Positions 32,466-43,070 are shown, numbered from the stretch's first letter. The stretch: 59,460 bases of DNA from Bacillota bacterium (GCA_021820975.1 JAKADA010000012.1:1-59460), one strand, 5' to 3'. Notes: generated from the sequence alone by a model not told the origin. Numbers and translations are program-made.

Positions 32466-34462
32466 ATGAGCATCGTTTTTTTTCGTTAGCAGAACAAGAT
32501 CACATTGCATTTACGCCGGAACAACATCGGGCCATTGTCCATGGCGATGGTCCGATGATTGTTTTTGCGGGGCCGGGAAGTGGAAAAACAACGGTGATCA
32601 CGTGGCGAGCTCTCTATCTCTATCAAGTGCTCGGCGTTGATCCAAAGCATATGGTCATTTTCACGTTTACAAGACGTAGTGCTAAGGAATTGAAACACCG
32701 CTTGACGCAACGAGAGCCTAAACTTAGCTCCGTGGTGGCGGGCACTTTTCATTCTTTGTTTTTACGATGGTTGTTGCGCTATGGTGATGCAAATTTTCAG
32801 ATTTGGAATGAATCTCAGCAAAGTGCAGCGGTGCGAGAAGTGTTGCGTTCTGAATCAATGTCATCCTTAGATGACTCGGTACATCGATTTATGCAGTATA
32901 TTACACAACTAAAAAACGCGGACATTATGCCTGCACAAATGCAGGTTAAAGATCCAACGCATCAATCTATAAAGAAAGTGTACATGGCCTATGAGGCCAA
33001 AAAACAGCAGATGAACGCGCATGATTATGATGATTTGCTAGTAGTCTTCTATCATAAGATGATACTATCATCAGACTTTCGCCAAAATGTGCTTTCTTCC
33101 TTTTCACATATGATGGTTGATGAATTTCAAGACACGAGTAAAGTTCAGTGGTTAGCGATCAAAGCGATGACCCACCAGAATAAAAATATCGTTGTAGTCG
33201 GGGACGATGATCAATCTATCTATCGTTTTCGAGGAGCACTACCGAATAGTGTAGCGGATTTTCTTGATACGTTTGCAGATTGTTCTGAAATTATTTTACA
33301 GCATAATTTCCGGTCCACCGATGAAATTATTCAAACGTCTTCGTCTGTCATTATGCACAACATTGCTCGTAAATCTAAGCAGTTTATCGGCACGAGAGGT
33401 TCCGGTGTGAAAATCCGCTATTTTTCTTTTTTGAGCGAATGGGATGAGGCAAAGCACATTGCTTCTTTAGTTCACCGGATTGTACAGAAACAACCTGACG
33501 GCAGCATTGCTGTGCTAGCGAGAACCAATCGACAATTAACCCTTATTGTAGATTCCCTTTTTGAACATCAAGTAGGTATGCAGCTTGGCGATATACGAAC
33601 GGACATGTATCATGATCGGTATGTTCAAGCCGTTTTATCTATTCTTCGTGCTGCGAACTCAAAGCAAGAAATAGACCGGACGCAAGCTTTTCATATCTAT
33701 CGTCAGCGTGTGAAAATAAGAATTCAGCACGACAAGATGATGACATCGTTTGATGAATTGCTTCAACAAATAGCAACCAAGTCACCTCATGATGCTTTTA
33801 CTCATGTGCGAAGGGCATTATTTTTTACAGGACCTACGAAAATAGATTTGTGGGCTATGTTAGATTTGGTCGAAGAGCGTGCTTCGAGCCAAATGAGCGT
33901 CGTTACGTGGTTGCAAGAAATCCATCAACACGAACTTCATATGCAGGTACGTACTTTGCAGCGTGTTTTAGTGACCACCTTTCATGGCGCGAAAGGGCTA
34001 GAATTTGATGATGTATTTTTGATAGGCTTGCATGATGATGCTTTACCACACAGACGAACGCTTGAAGAAACATCGCGAAAGCGCCTTACAGAAGCTATTG
34101 AGGAAGAACGGCGTCTTTTGTACGTAGGTATGACGAGAGCTAAAATACGTTTGTATTGTAGCTATCCACAAATGGTGGCTAAAGAAAAAGTGAATATGTC
34201 ACCGTTTTTACAGGAAATTGGTGTGAAAATCAGCCAAAGGGCACCCCACATCACAAATCACATGGCAACACTACCGGTGATTGCACCAAAAGTTGGTACA
34301 ACATGTCGCCATAAGCTTTTTGGACAAGGTGTGATTGTTTCTGTTGATTTCATGGAGGACAAAGCCCATAAGGTTGGTATACTATTCAATAAGAATGACA
34401 TGCGGTATTTTCATTGGGAAACTGTTATGCAATTTAACCATGTTATGCTCGAACATGAATAG
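32462..34462 (+). CDS. UvrD/PcrA-like superfamily 1 DNA helicase
   Basis: A 666-residue 3'-5' helicase. Motifs in order: TPEQHRAIVH (Q-motif), Walker A in GPGSGKTTVIT, FTFTRRSAKEL, MVDEFQDTSKVQW, GDDDQSIYRFRGA, LQHNFRST, TTFHGAKGLEFDDVFLIGL and LLYVGMTRAK. The C-terminus (RHKLFGQGVIVSV) resembles the Tudor-like tail of PcrA that binds RNA polymerase. It is shorter than PcrA (about 720-740) and likely a second, specialised family member. GTG 32462 overlaps the previous stop. Confidence 0.9.
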   Translation: MNEHRFFSLAEQDHIAFTPEQHRAIVHGDGPMIVFAGPGSGKTTVITWRALYLYQVLGVDPKHMVIFTFTRRSAKELKHRLTQREPKLSSVVAGTFHSLFLRWLLRYGDANFQIWNESQQSAAVREVLRSESMSSLDDSVHRFMQYITQLKNADIMPAQMQVKDPTHQSIKKVYMAYEAKKQQMNAHDYDDLLVVFYHKMILSSDFRQNVLSSFSHMMVDEFQDTSKVQWLAIKAMTHQNKNIVVVGDDDQSIYRFRGALPNSVADFLDTFADCSEIILQHNFRSTDEIIQTSSSVIMHNIARKSKQFIGTRGSGVKIRYFSFLSEWDEAKHIASLVHRIVQKQPDGSIAVLARTNRQLTLIVDSLFEHQVGMQLGDIRTDMYHDRYVQAVLSILRAANSKQEIDRTQAFHIYRQRVKIRIQHDKMMTSFDELLQQIATKSPHDAFTHVRRALFFTGPTKIDLWAMLDLVEERASSQMSVVTWLQEIHQHELHMQVRTLQRVLVTTFHGAKGLEFDDVFLIGLHDDALPHRRTLEETSRKRLTEAIEEERRLLYVGMTRAKIRLYCSYPQMVAKEKVNMSPFLQEIGVKISQRAPHITNHMATLPVIAPKVGTTCRHKLFGQGVIVSVDFMEDKAHKVGILFNKNDMRYFHWETVMQFNHVMLEHE

Positions 34463-34477
34463 TCAAAAGGGGACTAA

Positions 34478-35485
<1,008 letters not shown>

Positions 35486-35498
35486 AACAAGTCGACTA

Positions 35499-35533
35499 AG
35501 CCCGAACCTGGTTATTTCCTAGGTTTCGGGCTT
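35499..35533 (+). terminator. Terminator after ccpA
   Basis: AAGCCCGAACCTGG pairs with CCTAGGTTTCGGGCTT with small bulges. The following T-run is weak. Confidence 0.65.
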
Positions 35534-35688
35534 GATGCATTTTCCTGCCGCAAGGAACCTTATTTGCCACTGGCGCGAACCTCAAAATGTGAGTATCATA
35601 TCTACAAGTGGATGTTATGCATAAATTGCAGATTAGCGTAATGGGATAGTAGTGTCTATGTGTGCTCTCTTCGAAGGGATGTGGTCCG

Positions 35689-36279
35689 ATGCGCGTTGAA
35701 AAAATTGCAAGAAATAAGGTTCGCATCTTTATAAGCTACGACGATTTGGAAGCTCGTGGCATCGACAAAGAAGAGTTGTGGCAAAATGGGAAAAAAGTAC
35801 AAGAACTCTTTTGGGATATGATGGAGGTAGCATATTCGGAAGTCGGGTTTGAGGTTGTTGGTCCTATTGCCGTAGAGGCATTTTCTATGCCTAAAGAAGG
35901 CGTGGTCGTGATTGTTACACAAGTACCCAGTCTTCCTCGTCAAGCTGCCTTATCGGAAGTCCCTGATCTTCCTGATGAGGCTGTCGATCCGTTTAGTGCC
36001 TCCGTATTCCGATTTCGAGAGTTTGACGACGTTATCGGAGCCGTGCAGGCTGTATTGACCGCCGGTTATTTTGCTTGTTCTTTGTACTCGTTCAAGGGAA
36101 AGTATCACCTATTTTTTGAAGATGATGCAGTGGATGAATCGATCTACGAAACCGTTTGGGCTATCATGAATGAATATGGTGAAGTGACAGCGGTAACGCC
36201 TGCTGTTCTGGAGGAGTATGGGAAATTAATTTCTGATCGACATGCGCTTGATGTTGTACAAGATTATTTTTTAAAGTGA
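35689..36279 (+). CDS. mecA: MecA-type adaptor of the ClpC protease
   Basis: A 196-residue protein beginning MRVEKIARNKVRIFISYDDL, the MecA N-terminal domain that recognises substrates such as ComK. An acidic linker (PDLPDEAVDPF) leads to a C-terminal domain with FDDVIGAVQAV and YHLFFEDD that docks on ClpC. AAGGGATGTGG is the SD. The gene stands alone between two terminators. Confidence 0.85.
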   Translation: MRVEKIARNKVRIFISYDDLEARGIDKEELWQNGKKVQELFWDMMEVAYSEVGFEVVGPIAVEAFSMPKEGVVVIVTQVPSLPRQAALSEVPDLPDEAVDPFSASVFRFREFDDVIGAVQAVLTAGYFACSLYSFKGKYHLFFEDDAVDESIYETVWAIMNEYGEVTAVTPAVLEEYGKLISDRHALDVVQDYFLK

Positions 36280-36295
36280 TATTGAGATCATGAAA

Positions 36296-36343
36296 AAAGA
36301 CAAACGGGTCCCAGGATGATGACCTGGTACTCGTTTTGTCTTT
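36296..36343. terminator. Bidirectional terminator mecA / PIG-L gene
   Basis: AAAGACAAACG and CGTTTTGTCTTT form the base and CCAGG/CCTGG the inner stem. T-rich on the plus side, A-rich before, so it can serve both convergent genes. Confidence 0.75.
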
Positions 36344-36353
36344 CTGTAAAGTG

Positions 36354-37040
36354 TTAAAAATTAGTTTCTATCTCAGATATCACGGGCCACCATTGACCTT
36401 CTTGCCAAGCCAAGATAAATTGTTCTGTATTGTTCAAAGATGCTTCATGTTGTGTAAATAAATCGGGATAGACACGTTCTACAGAAAAAATTTGCGTTTC
36501 GTGAGCCAATAGGGCATTCATTTTAGCTGTTCTTTGTTCGTTTATGTCAATGATAGACGTGATAGGGTGCCGTAAAATTTCCTTTGGACTTGCACCTACA
36601 TAGAGTTTTACTATGCCATTAATAGTGGGTACTGCTGTAAATACCGCCTTAGAAATGGCAGTATGATCAGGATGACCAGAAAAACCATCTTCCGGGAATG
36701 TAAACACAATGTCAGGCTGGTTTTTTACTAACGTTTCTTGAACAGCTGCGACTAGAACGCCTTGAGGTAAGGATGACAGTCCTTTATCGAAGAAAGGTCC
36801 GATCGTAAGTGATTCGATCCCTAAATGGTCGCATGCATTTTGTAATTCTTCGCGGCGCTTTTGTGCGTATTGTTCACGATGATCAAATTGAAGGTGTCCG
36901 TATTTTCCAGCATCACCTGATGTGGCTGTATATAAAGATACATGATGGCCTTGTTCCATGAGTTTGCGAACGGTGCCACCCATCATAAATGATTCATCAT
37001 CGGGATGGGCAAAAACTAAAGTGATTCGCAACGGCTTCAT
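36354..37040 (-). CDS. PIG-L/LmbE-type N-deacetylase (BshB-like)
   Basis: A 228-residue zinc deacetylase with the hallmark FAHPDDESFMMGGT and GHPDHTAISKAV. In Bacillales such enzymes deacetylate GlcNAc-malate for bacillithiol (BshB1 or BshB2); other family members act on different GlcNAc compounds. No bshA or bshC is near. AGGAGATT precedes the ATG. Divergent from the M20 hydrolase gene with about 46 bases between starts. Confidence 0.8.
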   Translation of the reverse strand: MKPLRITLVFAHPDDESFMMGGTVRKLMEQGHHVSLYTATSGDAGKYGHLQFDHREQYAQKRREELQNACDHLGIESLTIGPFFDKGLSSLPQGVLVAAVQETLVKNQPDIVFTFPEDGFSGHPDHTAISKAVFTAVPTINGIVKLYVGASPKEILRHPITSIIDINEQRTAKMNALLAHETQIFSVERVYPDLFTQHEASLNNTEQFILAWQEGQWWPVISEIETNF

Positions 37041-37086
37041 CGTAATCTCCTCCTTCTATTTTTACGCTAGCAGGAAAGGGACTTGT

Positions 37087-38181
37087 GTGTCAATGTTTAC
37101 GTGGTTAACGGCTTTTAAGGAAACAGAGAAAGAAAAGCTGATGTACCTTGCTAAGGTTTTGCAAGAGCGAGCAGAACCAGGGTATCAGGAAGTTCAGACA
37201 CGATCAATTTGGACTGATTTTGCCAAAGACCACTCTCTACCTTTTCATTGTATGATGGAGGGAAAAGCTCCTGTGATTACACTAGGAGATTATCAGCATG
37301 CACGTTTTAAGGTAGTCTTTACTGCAGACCTTGATGCGGTTTGGAATCCAATCTCAAAATCCTGGATGCACTTGTGCGGTCATCACGTTCAATCCATTCA
37401 TGCTTTTGCTCTCGCACTACTGTACCAACAGGGCTTTTTTTCGCCTACTGTGGCTATACGATTGATTGGCTGTCCTGCTGAAGAATGCTATCCTGCTTTT
37501 TTTCCTACAAATGCATCCCGATTTATACCTGGAAAACAGATTTTATATGATCAAGGAGCATTTGTTGGGGCCTCTTGTGTGCTTAGCACGCATCTTGCCG
37601 ATGATATTTCAAAGCGAGCTGTTGTTTTTGCACGTGGTGCTTATGGTTTAGTTTGGTTACGTTTGCGGCATTGTGCACCGAACGAAGGTGCAATGCATAC
37701 AGATATGATCGCACACATCAAGGATTTTTTACATTCGTGCTTTGTTGATATGAGTCTCGTTGACTATGATGTGTACATTCGCACAAAAGTTGTTCACGAC
37801 GGCTGTATTCGACCATCTGGAGACGAACTTGTTGCTTTTTTATACAAGATGGATGTTGATGCCTTTTTAGTTACGGAATATCCACCGTTACTTCAAGATA
37901 AGAATTTGGTAAAAACTTCACGTCGTCTTTTGCATGATAAATATCCTGAAGTGACTTCTCTTGATAGCATACTCTTGCAAGGTGCAACCGATTTTGGGGT
38001 GGCAAGTGACGAAATACCAACTTTACAATTATTTGTAGGCGGTACACAGCACATCACGCATGATCCTGATTTTACTGTACTGGATGAGGAGTTTGCTTAC
38101 CTTTTTGCTGGGGTATTTTTATCTAATTTGATACAACTTTTGGCTCGTGATGAACTAGTGATGAAAGGGAGAAGGACATGA
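37087..38181 (+). CDS. M20-family amidohydrolase/peptidase
   Basis: A 364-residue metallo-hydrolase. Likely metal ligands of the M20D type are seen: Cys and His in HLCGHH, Glu in CPAEE, His in LSTHLAD, and a late His in GGTQHITHDP. The usual CGHDxH is CGHHVQ here, so a conserved Asp and His after CGH are changed. Substrates of the family are N-acyl amino acids and peptides; this one is unknown. GTG 37087 lies six bases after AAAGGG; ATG 37093 is possible. It overlaps ddl by four bases (ATGA). Confidence 0.75.
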   Translation: MSMFTWLTAFKETEKEKLMYLAKVLQERAEPGYQEVQTRSIWTDFAKDHSLPFHCMMEGKAPVITLGDYQHARFKVVFTADLDAVWNPISKSWMHLCGHHVQSIHAFALALLYQQGFFSPTVAIRLIGCPAEECYPAFFPTNASRFIPGKQILYDQGAFVGASCVLSTHLADDISKRAVVFARGAYGLVWLRLRHCAPNEGAMHTDMIAHIKDFLHSCFVDMSLVDYDVYIRTKVVHDGCIRPSGDELVAFLYKMDVDAFLVTEYPPLLQDKNLVKTSRRLLHDKYPEVTSLDSILLQGATDFGVASDEIPTLQLFVGGTQHITHDPDFTVLDEEFAYLFAGVFLSNLIQLLARDELVMKGRRT

Positions 38182-39119
38182 TGAAAGTAACCATTTTATG
38201 CGGTGGCGTTTCAGCTGAGAGGGATGTTTCGTTGGCATCAGGCAATGCGGTAAATCAAGCTTTGCTTAGCCAAGGATTCCAAACGCAACTTCTTGACACG
38301 GGTTCTTTGTTTATCGAAGATTTGCGCGTCTTTCATCCAGACGTTGTTTTTATTGCTTTGCATGGACGCATGGGCGAGGATGGAACTATTCAAGGGCTGC
38401 TTGAGGTTTTAGGCTATCCCTATGTAGGATCTGGTATTTTGACTAGTGCGATTGCGATCGATAAGCGTACAACAAAACGAATTCTGCTGACCGAACATCT
38501 TCCTTTGGCCAAAGATTATGTGTTAAAACGAACAGACCCTGCTCCGGATCGTGCCTTAGCGCAGCAGCTTGGTGAAACGATTGGTTTTCCTTATATTATT
38601 AAGCCCAATCGTGAGGGAAGTACAATCGGCTTATCGTTAGCGCATACTGTTGAGGAAGCTGTGAAAGGCATGAATGAAGCCCTGCAGTATGATGATGAGG
38701 TGTTGATAGAAGAGTATATCGAAGGAACAGAAGTTACAGCGGTTGTAATTGGTGATGCTTATGCTCCCGACGTTCTTGGAGTGATCGAAATCATTCCAAA
38801 AGCCGTTTTGTATGATTATGAATCGAAATACTCTCAAGGTGGCAGTGAACACATTATTCCTGCACGAATTGGGCAAGATCGATTGCAGGAAGTAGAAAAC
38901 TATGCCAAGTCGGCTTATCGCACCTTGGGCTGTACAGACTACGCTCGCGTGGATTTTATCGTTAGTAAGACAGGGCCGATCATTCTTGAAGTCAACACGT
39001 TGCCAGGAATGACTGCTACCAGTCTTGTTCCTGATGCCGCTAAAGCGCGAGGCATCTCTTTTGAAGATTTTTTAGTACAGATGGTAAATCGTTGTTATGC
39101 GCGTAACAAGAAAAAATGA
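38178..39119 (+). CDS. ddl: D-alanine-D-alanine ligase
   Basis: Joins two D-alanines for peptidoglycan. The 313 residues show the ATP-grasp pattern: LCGGVSAERDVSLASG, HGRMGEDGTIQGLLEVLG, PYIIKPNREGSTIGLS, LIEEYIEGTEVT and EVNTLPGMTATSL. The gene overlaps the M20 hydrolase stop, so translation is probably coupled. Whether the hydrolase takes a related D-amino acid substrate is open. Confidence 0.95.
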   Translation: MMKVTILCGGVSAERDVSLASGNAVNQALLSQGFQTQLLDTGSLFIEDLRVFHPDVVFIALHGRMGEDGTIQGLLEVLGYPYVGSGILTSAIAIDKRTTKRILLTEHLPLAKDYVLKRTDPAPDRALAQQLGETIGFPYIIKPNREGSTIGLSLAHTVEEAVKGMNEALQYDDEVLIEEYIEGTEVTAVVIGDAYAPDVLGVIEIIPKAVLYDYESKYSQGGSEHIIPARIGQDRLQEVENYAKSAYRTLGCTDYARVDFIVSKTGPIILEVNTLPGMTATSLVPDAAKARGISFEDFLVQMVNRCYARNKKK

Positions 39120-39132
39120 TCGGCAGTAGTAT

Positions 39133-39162
39133 TTGACCAGTTTTCTAGACTACTGGTATACT
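39133..39162 (+). promoter_or_regulatory. Promoter of the glutamate dehydrogenase gene, with inverted repeat
   Basis: TTGACC (39133-39138) and TATACT (39157-39162), 18 bases apart. CAGTAGT (39124-39130) and ACTACTG (39149-39155) form perfect 7-base arms that flank the -35 and touch the spacer, which could be an operator. Confidence 0.6.
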
Positions 39163-39212
39163 GTCCATGAAGTTTTACAGATTGCTATTGTCTCATTGAA
39201 GGTGGCGAAACC

Positions 39213-40475
39213 ATGACTAGCGGTGAACCGTCCGCAGAGAATCTCAACGTCTTAACCAGCACGCAGGTAGTCGTTAAAGAAGCGCTATCAAGGCTTGGTT
39301 ATGGAAAAGAAATGTATGATTTACTTAAAGAGCCGTTACGCTTCTTAACGGTGCGTATTCCTGTACACATGGATGACGGAAGTGTAAATGTTTTCACGGG
39401 TTATAGAGCGCAACATAATGATGCCATTGGACCGACAAAAGGTGGTATTCGATTTCACCCGGACGTGACGGAAGATGAAGTCAAGGCGTTGTCTATATGG
39501 ATGAGTATCAAGTGTGGAATTGCGAACTTGCCATATGGTGGCGGTAAAGGTGGCGTCATCTGTGATCCACGCGAAATGTCCTTTAAAGAACAAGAACAAA
39601 TAGCACGCGGTTATGTACGTGCCATAAGTCAGATTGTCGGACCTACGAAAGATATTCCAGCGCCCGATGTCATGACAAATTCACAAGTTATGGCATGGAT
39701 GATGGACGAGTACAGCCGTATTCGCGAATTTGACTCGCCTGGATTTATTACAGGGAAACCTATCGTTCTTGGCGGTTCGCAAGGACGTGACACATCGACT
39801 GCTCGAGGAGTGGCGATTTGTATTCGTGAAGCCGCAAAGGTACAAAATATCGATCTTAAAGGTAGCCGTGTGGTTGTGCAAGGGTTTGGCAATGCAGGTA
39901 GTTACCTTGCCAAGTTTATGCATGACTCAGGTGCTAAAGTCATCGGTATATCTGATGCTTATGGCGCGTTGCATGATGAGAATGGCTTGGATATCGATTC
40001 ATTGCTTGAAAGACGCGATTCGTTTGGTACAGTAACGAAGTTGTTTAAAAATACGATTTCTAATCAAGAATTGCTTGAGTTGAACTGTGATATCCTCGTT
40101 CCAGCAGCTATTGAGAATCAAATTACACAACAAAATGCCGATCGTATTCAGGCAAAGATAGTTGTAGAAGCAGCTAATGGGCCAACAACGCCTGATGCAA
40201 CAAAAATACTCACCGATAAAGGTGTTTTGTTGGTACCCGATGTACTTGGTAATGCAGGTGGTGTGATTGTCTCTTACTTCGAATGGGTGCAAAATAATCA
40301 AGGGTTTTACTGGACAGAAAAAGAAGTTATGGAGCGTCTTGAAGAAGTTATGATGCATTCGTTCGAAACGGTCTATCATACCTCTCAAGCGCGTACGATT
40401 GATATGCGTCTAGCAGCTTATATGGTTGGCCTACGAAGAATGGCAGAGGCTATTGAATTACGTGGTTGGGTATGA
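39213..40475 (+). CDS. gudB: Glutamate dehydrogenase
   Basis: Interconverts glutamate with 2-oxoglutarate and ammonia. 420 residues with the catalytic Lys in LPYGGGKGGVICDP, the substrate motif GPTKGGIRFHP, and the NAD-binding VVQGFGNAGSYLA. The size fits the RocG/GudB group that breaks glutamate down. GAAGGTGG precedes the ATG. It has its own promoter with an inverted repeat; a zinc-finger-like small gene follows. The pairing with gltB elsewhere in the window covers both directions of glutamate flow. Confidence 0.93.
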   Translation: MTSGEPSAENLNVLTSTQVVVKEALSRLGYGKEMYDLLKEPLRFLTVRIPVHMDDGSVNVFTGYRAQHNDAIGPTKGGIRFHPDVTEDEVKALSIWMSIKCGIANLPYGGGKGGVICDPREMSFKEQEQIARGYVRAISQIVGPTKDIPAPDVMTNSQVMAWMMDEYSRIREFDSPGFITGKPIVLGGSQGRDTSTARGVAICIREAAKVQNIDLKGSRVVVQGFGNAGSYLAKFMHDSGAKVIGISDAYGALHDENGLDIDSLLERRDSFGTVTKLFKNTISNQELLELNCDILVPAAIENQITQQNADRIQAKIVVEAANGPTTPDATKILTDKGVLLVPDVLGNAGGVIVSYFEWVQNNQGFYWTEKEVMERLEEVMMHSFETVYHTSQARTIDMRLAAYMVGLRRMAEAIELRGWV

Positions 40476-40532
40476 CTCACAACCCGTATGGCATATACTG
40501 GGTATAATTGCAGCCAGTAGGAGGGTATTGTG

Positions 40533-40739
40533 ATGCAATTGGAATCCATGATGTTACAAGAGGTAAAAAATGATGTTATCACACCAAGCGGTCGCGTTAA
40601 GATTCATATTCGCTGTCGCAATTGCGGCGAGGTATTTATCTTGCGTGGTGTCAAGGACAGCAGAGGGCATGTAGAGACAGGCTTTCGGCGGTGCTTATGT
40701 GATAATGATCGAGATTTTGACATTGAACCTGTGGGTTGA
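40533..40739 (+). CDS. Small protein with Cys-rich zinc-binding pattern (68-69 residues)
   Basis: Carries IHIRCRNCGEVFILRG and later FRRCLCDND, a CxxC...CxC arrangement that probably binds zinc. Family not recognised; related short Bacillales proteins of unknown function have this pattern. TAGGAGGG precedes both GTG 40530 and ATG 40533; the ATG has the better spacing. A strong terminator follows. Confidence 0.65.
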   Translation: MQLESMMLQEVKNDVITPSGRVKIHIRCRNCGEVFILRGVKDSRGHVETGFRRCLCDNDRDFDIEPVG

Positions 40740-40752
40740 ACGACTCGATATA

Positions 40753-40798
40753 AGGCTTTGTACGAAATGTAAACTCATTTCGTACAAAGCCTTTTTTG
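40753..40798 (+). terminator. Strong intrinsic terminator
   Basis: GGCTTTGTACGAAATG and CATTTCGTACAAAGCC pair over 16 bases around a 6-base loop, then TTTTTT. Confidence 0.9.
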
Positions 40799-40884
40799 TT
40801 TCTATGCATAGTAACCCCTCATCTTGTCAGACACTAAGGATCGTATATGCAACGGTCATTATGTACGATCGGAGGGAAGCTTTT

Positions 40885-41664
40885 GTGAGACGTGAAAAAA
40901 TTCTCCTCGTTACTTCAGCTTTTCTGCTCAGCACAATATCGTCTATGGCAATTGTCCCAATTCGTCCGGTCAAAGCGGTACTTGTAAACTCCATGGCTGT
41001 AGGTATGTCAGGCACGGACGTTCATGAGTTGCAGGGTCGTTTAAAGTTTCTTGGGTACTATCATGGGACTCTCAGTGGGTCCTACTCATGGCAGACATAT
41101 TGGGCTGTTCGTGATTTTCAATATGCATTTGGACTACCAATTGACGGGATTGCAGGCCCATTAACGAATACTACCCTGATGAAAGCTACGTCTCATTACG
41201 CTCCTGCAAAGCAAAGTAAACCTGTAACTGCTCCATCAGCAGGTTCAACGAGTATCACATCTGCGCCTACCAATCAAAACGTCACTGTGCCGACTTCGAA
41301 TAACGGTATTTCACAAAACGACATTAATTTGATGGCACATGTGGTGTATGGGGAGGCGAGGGGGCAACCGTTTATTGGTCAGATTGCAGTGGCGGCGGTG
41401 ATTATCAATCGATACCACAGTAGCTTATTTCCGCATTCAATCCCAGGTATTATTTATCAAAACGGAGCATTTACATCAATTTCCAACGGCCAAGCTTGGC
41501 TTGGAATTCATCAACAAAATGTGCAGGCTGTTATGGATGCGATTCACGGATTTGATCCAACGCACGGTGCTTTATACTACTGGAATCCTGCTACAGCAAC
41601 ATCACAATGGGTGTGGTCCCAACCTGTCATGTTACAAATCGGTAATCATGTTTTTGCCAAATAG
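40885..41664 (+). CDS. sleB: Spore cortex-lytic enzyme
   Basis: A 259-residue lytic transglycosylase that opens the cortex during germination. A signal peptide (about 1-31, ending VKA) is followed by a peptidoglycan-binding domain (GTDVHELQGRLKFLGYYHG), a Ser/Thr/Pro-rich linker and a hydrolase_2 domain (MAHVVYGEARGQPFIGQ, VAAVIINRYH). GTG 40885 has GGAGGG eight bases upstream. ypeB follows 12 bases later, as in Bacillus. Confidence 0.92.
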   Translation: MRREKILLVTSAFLLSTISSMAIVPIRPVKAVLVNSMAVGMSGTDVHELQGRLKFLGYYHGTLSGSYSWQTYWAVRDFQYAFGLPIDGIAGPLTNTTLMKATSHYAPAKQSKPVTAPSAGSTSITSAPTNQNVTVPTSNNGISQNDINLMAHVVYGEARGQPFIGQIAVAAVIINRYHSSLFPHSIPGIIYQNGAFTSISNGQAWLGIHQQNVQAVMDAIHGFDPTHGALYYWNPATATSQWVWSQPVMLQIGNHVFAK

Positions 41665-41676
41665 AGGTGATGAATT

Positions 41677-42987
41677 GTGAAGCGTTCGTCTGGGTGGATT
41701 ATTCCTGCTTTAGCGTTAGGTACTTTTTCTTTGTTGCTCTATGGGTACAACGAGAACCAAATTCGCACAGCTGCAATAGCTAATCTACAATTGCAAAATG
41801 TGACTGCCGTTCACAATTTGGCTTATGATATTGATGAGATGCAAGATGCACTCGCCAAAGTATTGCTGACTACGCAACCCCAAATGACCATGACGCAACT
41901 GCAAAGTGCTGCTCGTTATGCGGCAAGAGCTGATGTTGATACATTGCACATGCAAGGCGATGCAAGACAAATGACAGACATTCAAGTTTTCCTTAATCGC
42001 ATAATTGCCAAAGCGGACGCAATGACTGCTGCAAATCTACCTGGGAAACTTTCATCCAGTGATTTATCAGATATTCGTTCACTCACCAACACAGCTACGG
42101 TACTTGAACATCATCTACGCCTGACTCAGGCTACTTTGCTATCCGATCCGATGTCCGTTACTTCACAAGGTCAAGCTAGCCCCTTGCCTAAGTCAGCTTT
42201 TATCAGTGTAGGTTCATCCATTGCATCGCTTTCACCGGTTTTGCGCGGTGTAGCGAATAACACAAAATCCCATCTTATAAATAGCACGCTAGCTGGAAAC
42301 ACGATTTCAGCTAACAAAGCCATTAACTCGGCGCGTCAGTATTTTCATATACCCTCATCTGTTACAGCACAAGTGAATCGATTTGGTCCTGCCTATGATG
42401 ACCACGGTTATATGATTTCGTTTGGGGCAAAAGAGAATGCTGATGATGCTATGGTAGTTGGAGTATCCCTACATGGAGGTAAAGTACTTTGGATGCATCG
42501 ACAAAGTGCTTCGGGTAACGCTGTTATACCTCCCTCAAAAGCGTTGCATGAAGCTACTGTATTTTTACAGCAACATGGTTTATATAGACTCGCGCTCGAT
42601 CAATCTGACCATTACGGCGTAGTTAGTGTATACAGCTTTGTGCCTGTTGTTCAAGGCGTACATGACACGACGCGAAAGGTGCTTGTGCAAGTTAATCGCG
42701 TTAATGCGCAAATCGTTGGGTTTGATGCAAGCCCTTATTACTTGCAAAACGGTACCTATGTCAGGACAAAAGCTTTACAAGAAAAAGCGACAGTGCTCGC
42801 TGGGTTTCGCCCAGCTTTTAAAGTTGAATCCGTTTCTTTAGCTTGGAAGAATTTCGGTACACCCGCAGCCCGATCATTATGTTACGAAGTACTGGGTCGA
42901 ACGTCAACGAATACCTTTTTAGTTACTGTTGATGCAAATACCGGTAAGCAAATTGCCATTGATCAATTGTCAAAAGATGAAATGTAG
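41677..42987 (+). CDS. ypeB: Germination protein YpeB
   Basis: A 436-residue membrane-anchored protein (helix about 7-24) that keeps SleB stable and placed in the spore. The N-terminal helical domain (YDIDEMQDALAKVL) is followed by three PepSY-like repeats, recognised by ARQYFHIP and ALHEATVFL. It forms an operon with sleB. GTG start after AGAGGTG. Confidence 0.9.
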   Translation: MKRSSGWIIPALALGTFSLLLYGYNENQIRTAAIANLQLQNVTAVHNLAYDIDEMQDALAKVLLTTQPQMTMTQLQSAARYAARADVDTLHMQGDARQMTDIQVFLNRIIAKADAMTAANLPGKLSSSDLSDIRSLTNTATVLEHHLRLTQATLLSDPMSVTSQGQASPLPKSAFISVGSSIASLSPVLRGVANNTKSHLINSTLAGNTISANKAINSARQYFHIPSSVTAQVNRFGPAYDDHGYMISFGAKENADDAMVVGVSLHGGKVLWMHRQSASGNAVIPPSKALHEATVFLQQHGLYRLALDQSDHYGVVSVYSFVPVVQGVHDTTRKVLVQVNRVNAQIVGFDASPYYLQNGTYVRTKALQEKATVLAGFRPAFKVESVSLAWKNFGTPAARSLCYEVLGRTSTNTFLVTVDANTGKQIAIDQLSKDEM

Positions 42988-43019
42988 TTGAATTGACCCA
43001 TACCACCGGAAGGCATACC

Positions 43020-43048
43020 TTTCGCCAAAGTCAATTTCACGGTATAAT
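43020..43048 (+). promoter_or_regulatory. Candidate promoter of the PilZ gene
   Basis: A consensus TATAAT (43043-43048) lies 17 bases after the weak -35 TTTCGC. AATTGAC (42991-42997) and GTCAATT (43030-43036) also form an inverted repeat, which may end ypeB transcription. Confidence 0.5.
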
Positions 43049-43070
43049 CAGGTAGGGCAGGGGTGAAATT

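Noticed and set aside
40806-40884. SigG promoter before sleB
   Set aside because: GCATA and nearby CA-rich elements are present, but the spacing does not fit the consensus well enough to call.
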